32,838 nucleotides of DNA from positions 1 through 32,838 of the forward strand of contig JACNJD010000207.1 of NCBI GenBank assembly GCA_014382715.1. The letters run 5' to 3'. The stretch's first letter is position 1. Each line of letters begins with the position of its first letter. This stretch comes from Candidatus Desulfacyla euxinica (GTDB lineage: Bacteria; Desulfobacterota; DSM-4660; Desulfatiglandales; Desulfatiglandaceae). Made by a program: the position numbers and the translations under genes. Shown piece by piece: positions 31,813-32,838 of this stretch. The notes beneath the pieces were generated by a model. That model did no database searches. It saw only the letters and a list, made by a program, of their open reading frames with translations, and had not been told where the DNA came from.

Positions 31813-32838
31813 TCATCTCTCCTTTTTTTTCAAGAAAACACAATTTTCGAGCGTGGTATCCCCATCGACCACATCTTCTGCAAAGGTTCGGCAATCAGGG
31901 GCCCCGCACGCCCCGCACTCCTTTCTGGACAACAGCCTGAAGATCTCTTCGACACGATTCTGTCTTTCAATACCCCTTGAGATCTCGGACGAAGAGAGCT
32001 GAGGGGGTTTTATTTCCTGGGATCGGGGCTCCTTGTCACTGAAAAACCATCCCTTATTATAAAGGTCTATCACATACTTGTACTTGATCCTTCTTTCCAC
32101 TCCGAATATCGAGATCAGCTTCTGAAGGGTGTGTTTTGCCCGGTATTTGTCGGTAACAGCAAATGGGCCTCCGAGACATCCTACACCACATACCCTGAAT
32201 TCAACATAATCCAAATCCTGGAGAAGTCCCATTTCAATTTTTTCGAGGTACTGAATGGTTTCGTGGAGTCCTGATACCGCAAGACAATTTCTGTCTAATG
32301 CGGCAACTTCACCACCTGACATTCCCCAGCCAAGCCCGATACCCCCTGAATGATGGAGTACCTTGTCATCATCTATCTCCTGGATACTTCTGTGGAGTGG
32401 TTCGTAAATGGCATTTATTCCGACAGCTTTGTCCTGACGGGGGCCCTTCCGGGATGCGCCTTCCATTACGCTGTCAGCGATCGCCTGACATGGGGTGATA
32501 TGGAGGAGTTTGATCTCCTCAGGCTTTCGTCCGTATTTTTCCGCCACTCGCTTCTTGGCCTCTCTCGTTACTATCTCGCGGGGTGTAGCTAAAGGGAGGA
32601 TGTGTTTTAATAATGACGGGAATCGATATGCGATAAGCTTGATCACCACCGGGCAGAGGGGTGATATTAGAGGAAAGGGCGCATCCTTTTTTTCCCGGTT
32701 TTCACGGATGTACAACTCGGTGGCGAAGCTGGATATCTCGCTGGTATAAGCCTGGTCATGTACGTACAAGAACCCCAATCTCTTGAGACCTAAAAGGATG
32801 TCGTTGGGGAGGACGTCTTCTCCGAACTGGGTATAGAG
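31813..32838 (-). CDS. FeFe-hydrogenase-like iron-sulfur protein, C-terminal part
   Basis: The frame stays open to the window edge (LYTQFGEDVLPNDILLGLK precedes the first possible internal start), so the N-terminus is missing. Visible are ISPLCPVVIKLIAYRFPSLL, HITPCQAI, SGGIGLGWGMSGGE and VCGVGCLGGPFAV, in the order of the H-cluster region of iron-hydrogenase large subunits. The usual H-cluster cysteine signatures are changed, so it is probably a sensory or non-hydrogenase member. Near the C-terminus KECGACGAPDCRTFAEDVV is a four-cysteine [4Fe-4S] motif of the RnfB/CO-dehydrogenase type. Electron transfer in the cytoplasm is likely; the partner is not in view. Confidence 0.85.
   Translation of the reverse strand, partial: LYTQFGEDVLPNDILLGLKRLGFLYVHDQAYTSEISSFATELYIRENREKKDAPFPLISPLCPVVIKLIAYRFPSLLKHILPLATPREIVTREAKKRVAEKYGRKPEEIKLLHITPCQAIADSVMEGASRKGPRQDKAVGINAIYEPLHRSIQEIDDDKVLHHSGGIGLGWGMSGGEVAALDRNCLAVSGLHETIQYLEKIEMGLLQDLDYVEFRVCGVGCLGGPFAVTDKYRAKHTLQKLISIFGVERRIKYKYVIDLYNKGWFFSDKEPRSQEIKPPQLSSSEISRGIERQNRVEEIFRLLSRKECGACGAPDCRTFAEDVVDGDTTLENCVFLKKKER

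Overview
The window looks like the chromosome of an anaerobic deltaproteobacterium (Desulfobacterota). The evidence is a class of hybrid-cluster protein (Hcp) typical of sulfate reducers, a small siroheme/ferredoxin protein, a CooT-like nickel protein, a MEMO-family protein, and a large FeFe-hydrogenase-like iron-sulfur protein at the right edge. Species cannot be named from the sequence alone.

Left chromosomal part (1-12256): redox and stress housekeeping. It holds a siroheme [4Fe-4S] reductase-like protein with a cupin, an Hsp20, an HD-domain protein whose HD dyad has become YN, Hcp behind an FNR/HcpR-type site, an M50 membrane protease, a MEMO-family protein, a soluble histidine kinase convergent with a response regulator, a CooT-like protein overlapping a sirtuin, an unrecognised 454-residue protein and tRNA-Arg(TCT). 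Two copies of a GC-rich palindromic repeat lie between genes.

Mobile element (12210-28792, about 16.5 kb): it is inserted in the 3' half of tRNA-Arg and bounded by perfect 56-bp direct repeats. The integrase sits at the right end, reading away from attR into the element. Also present are an AlpA-like excisionase, a TOTE-type archaeo-eukaryotic primase, a helicase, an XRE repressor on a probably leaderless promoter, and a terminase-small-subunit-like protein. No capsid or tail-assembly genes are seen, so it resembles a phage satellite or integrative island. The left half carries cargo: a giant secreted SBBP/Ig-repeat protein, an S74-peptidase surface protein and an AT-rich multi-zinc-ribbon nuclease. 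After these comes about 1.2 kb of GC-rich, hairpin-dense sequence with no convincing protein, which is the best candidate here for something undescribed (a large structured RNA). Three lesions lie in the core genes: a TAA in a conserved unknown gene, a TGA between primase and helicase, and a +1 frameshift in a G7 run at the helicase Walker A. They suggest decay, recoding or sequence error.

Right chromosomal part (28793-32838): the original tRNA-Arg terminator, a possible 27-residue membrane peptide, a small conserved protein, tRNA-Glu and initiator tRNA-Met with clear promoters and terminators on the minus strand, an M24 aminopeptidase, an RseC-like membrane protein, and an iron-hydrogenase-like protein cut by the window edge.
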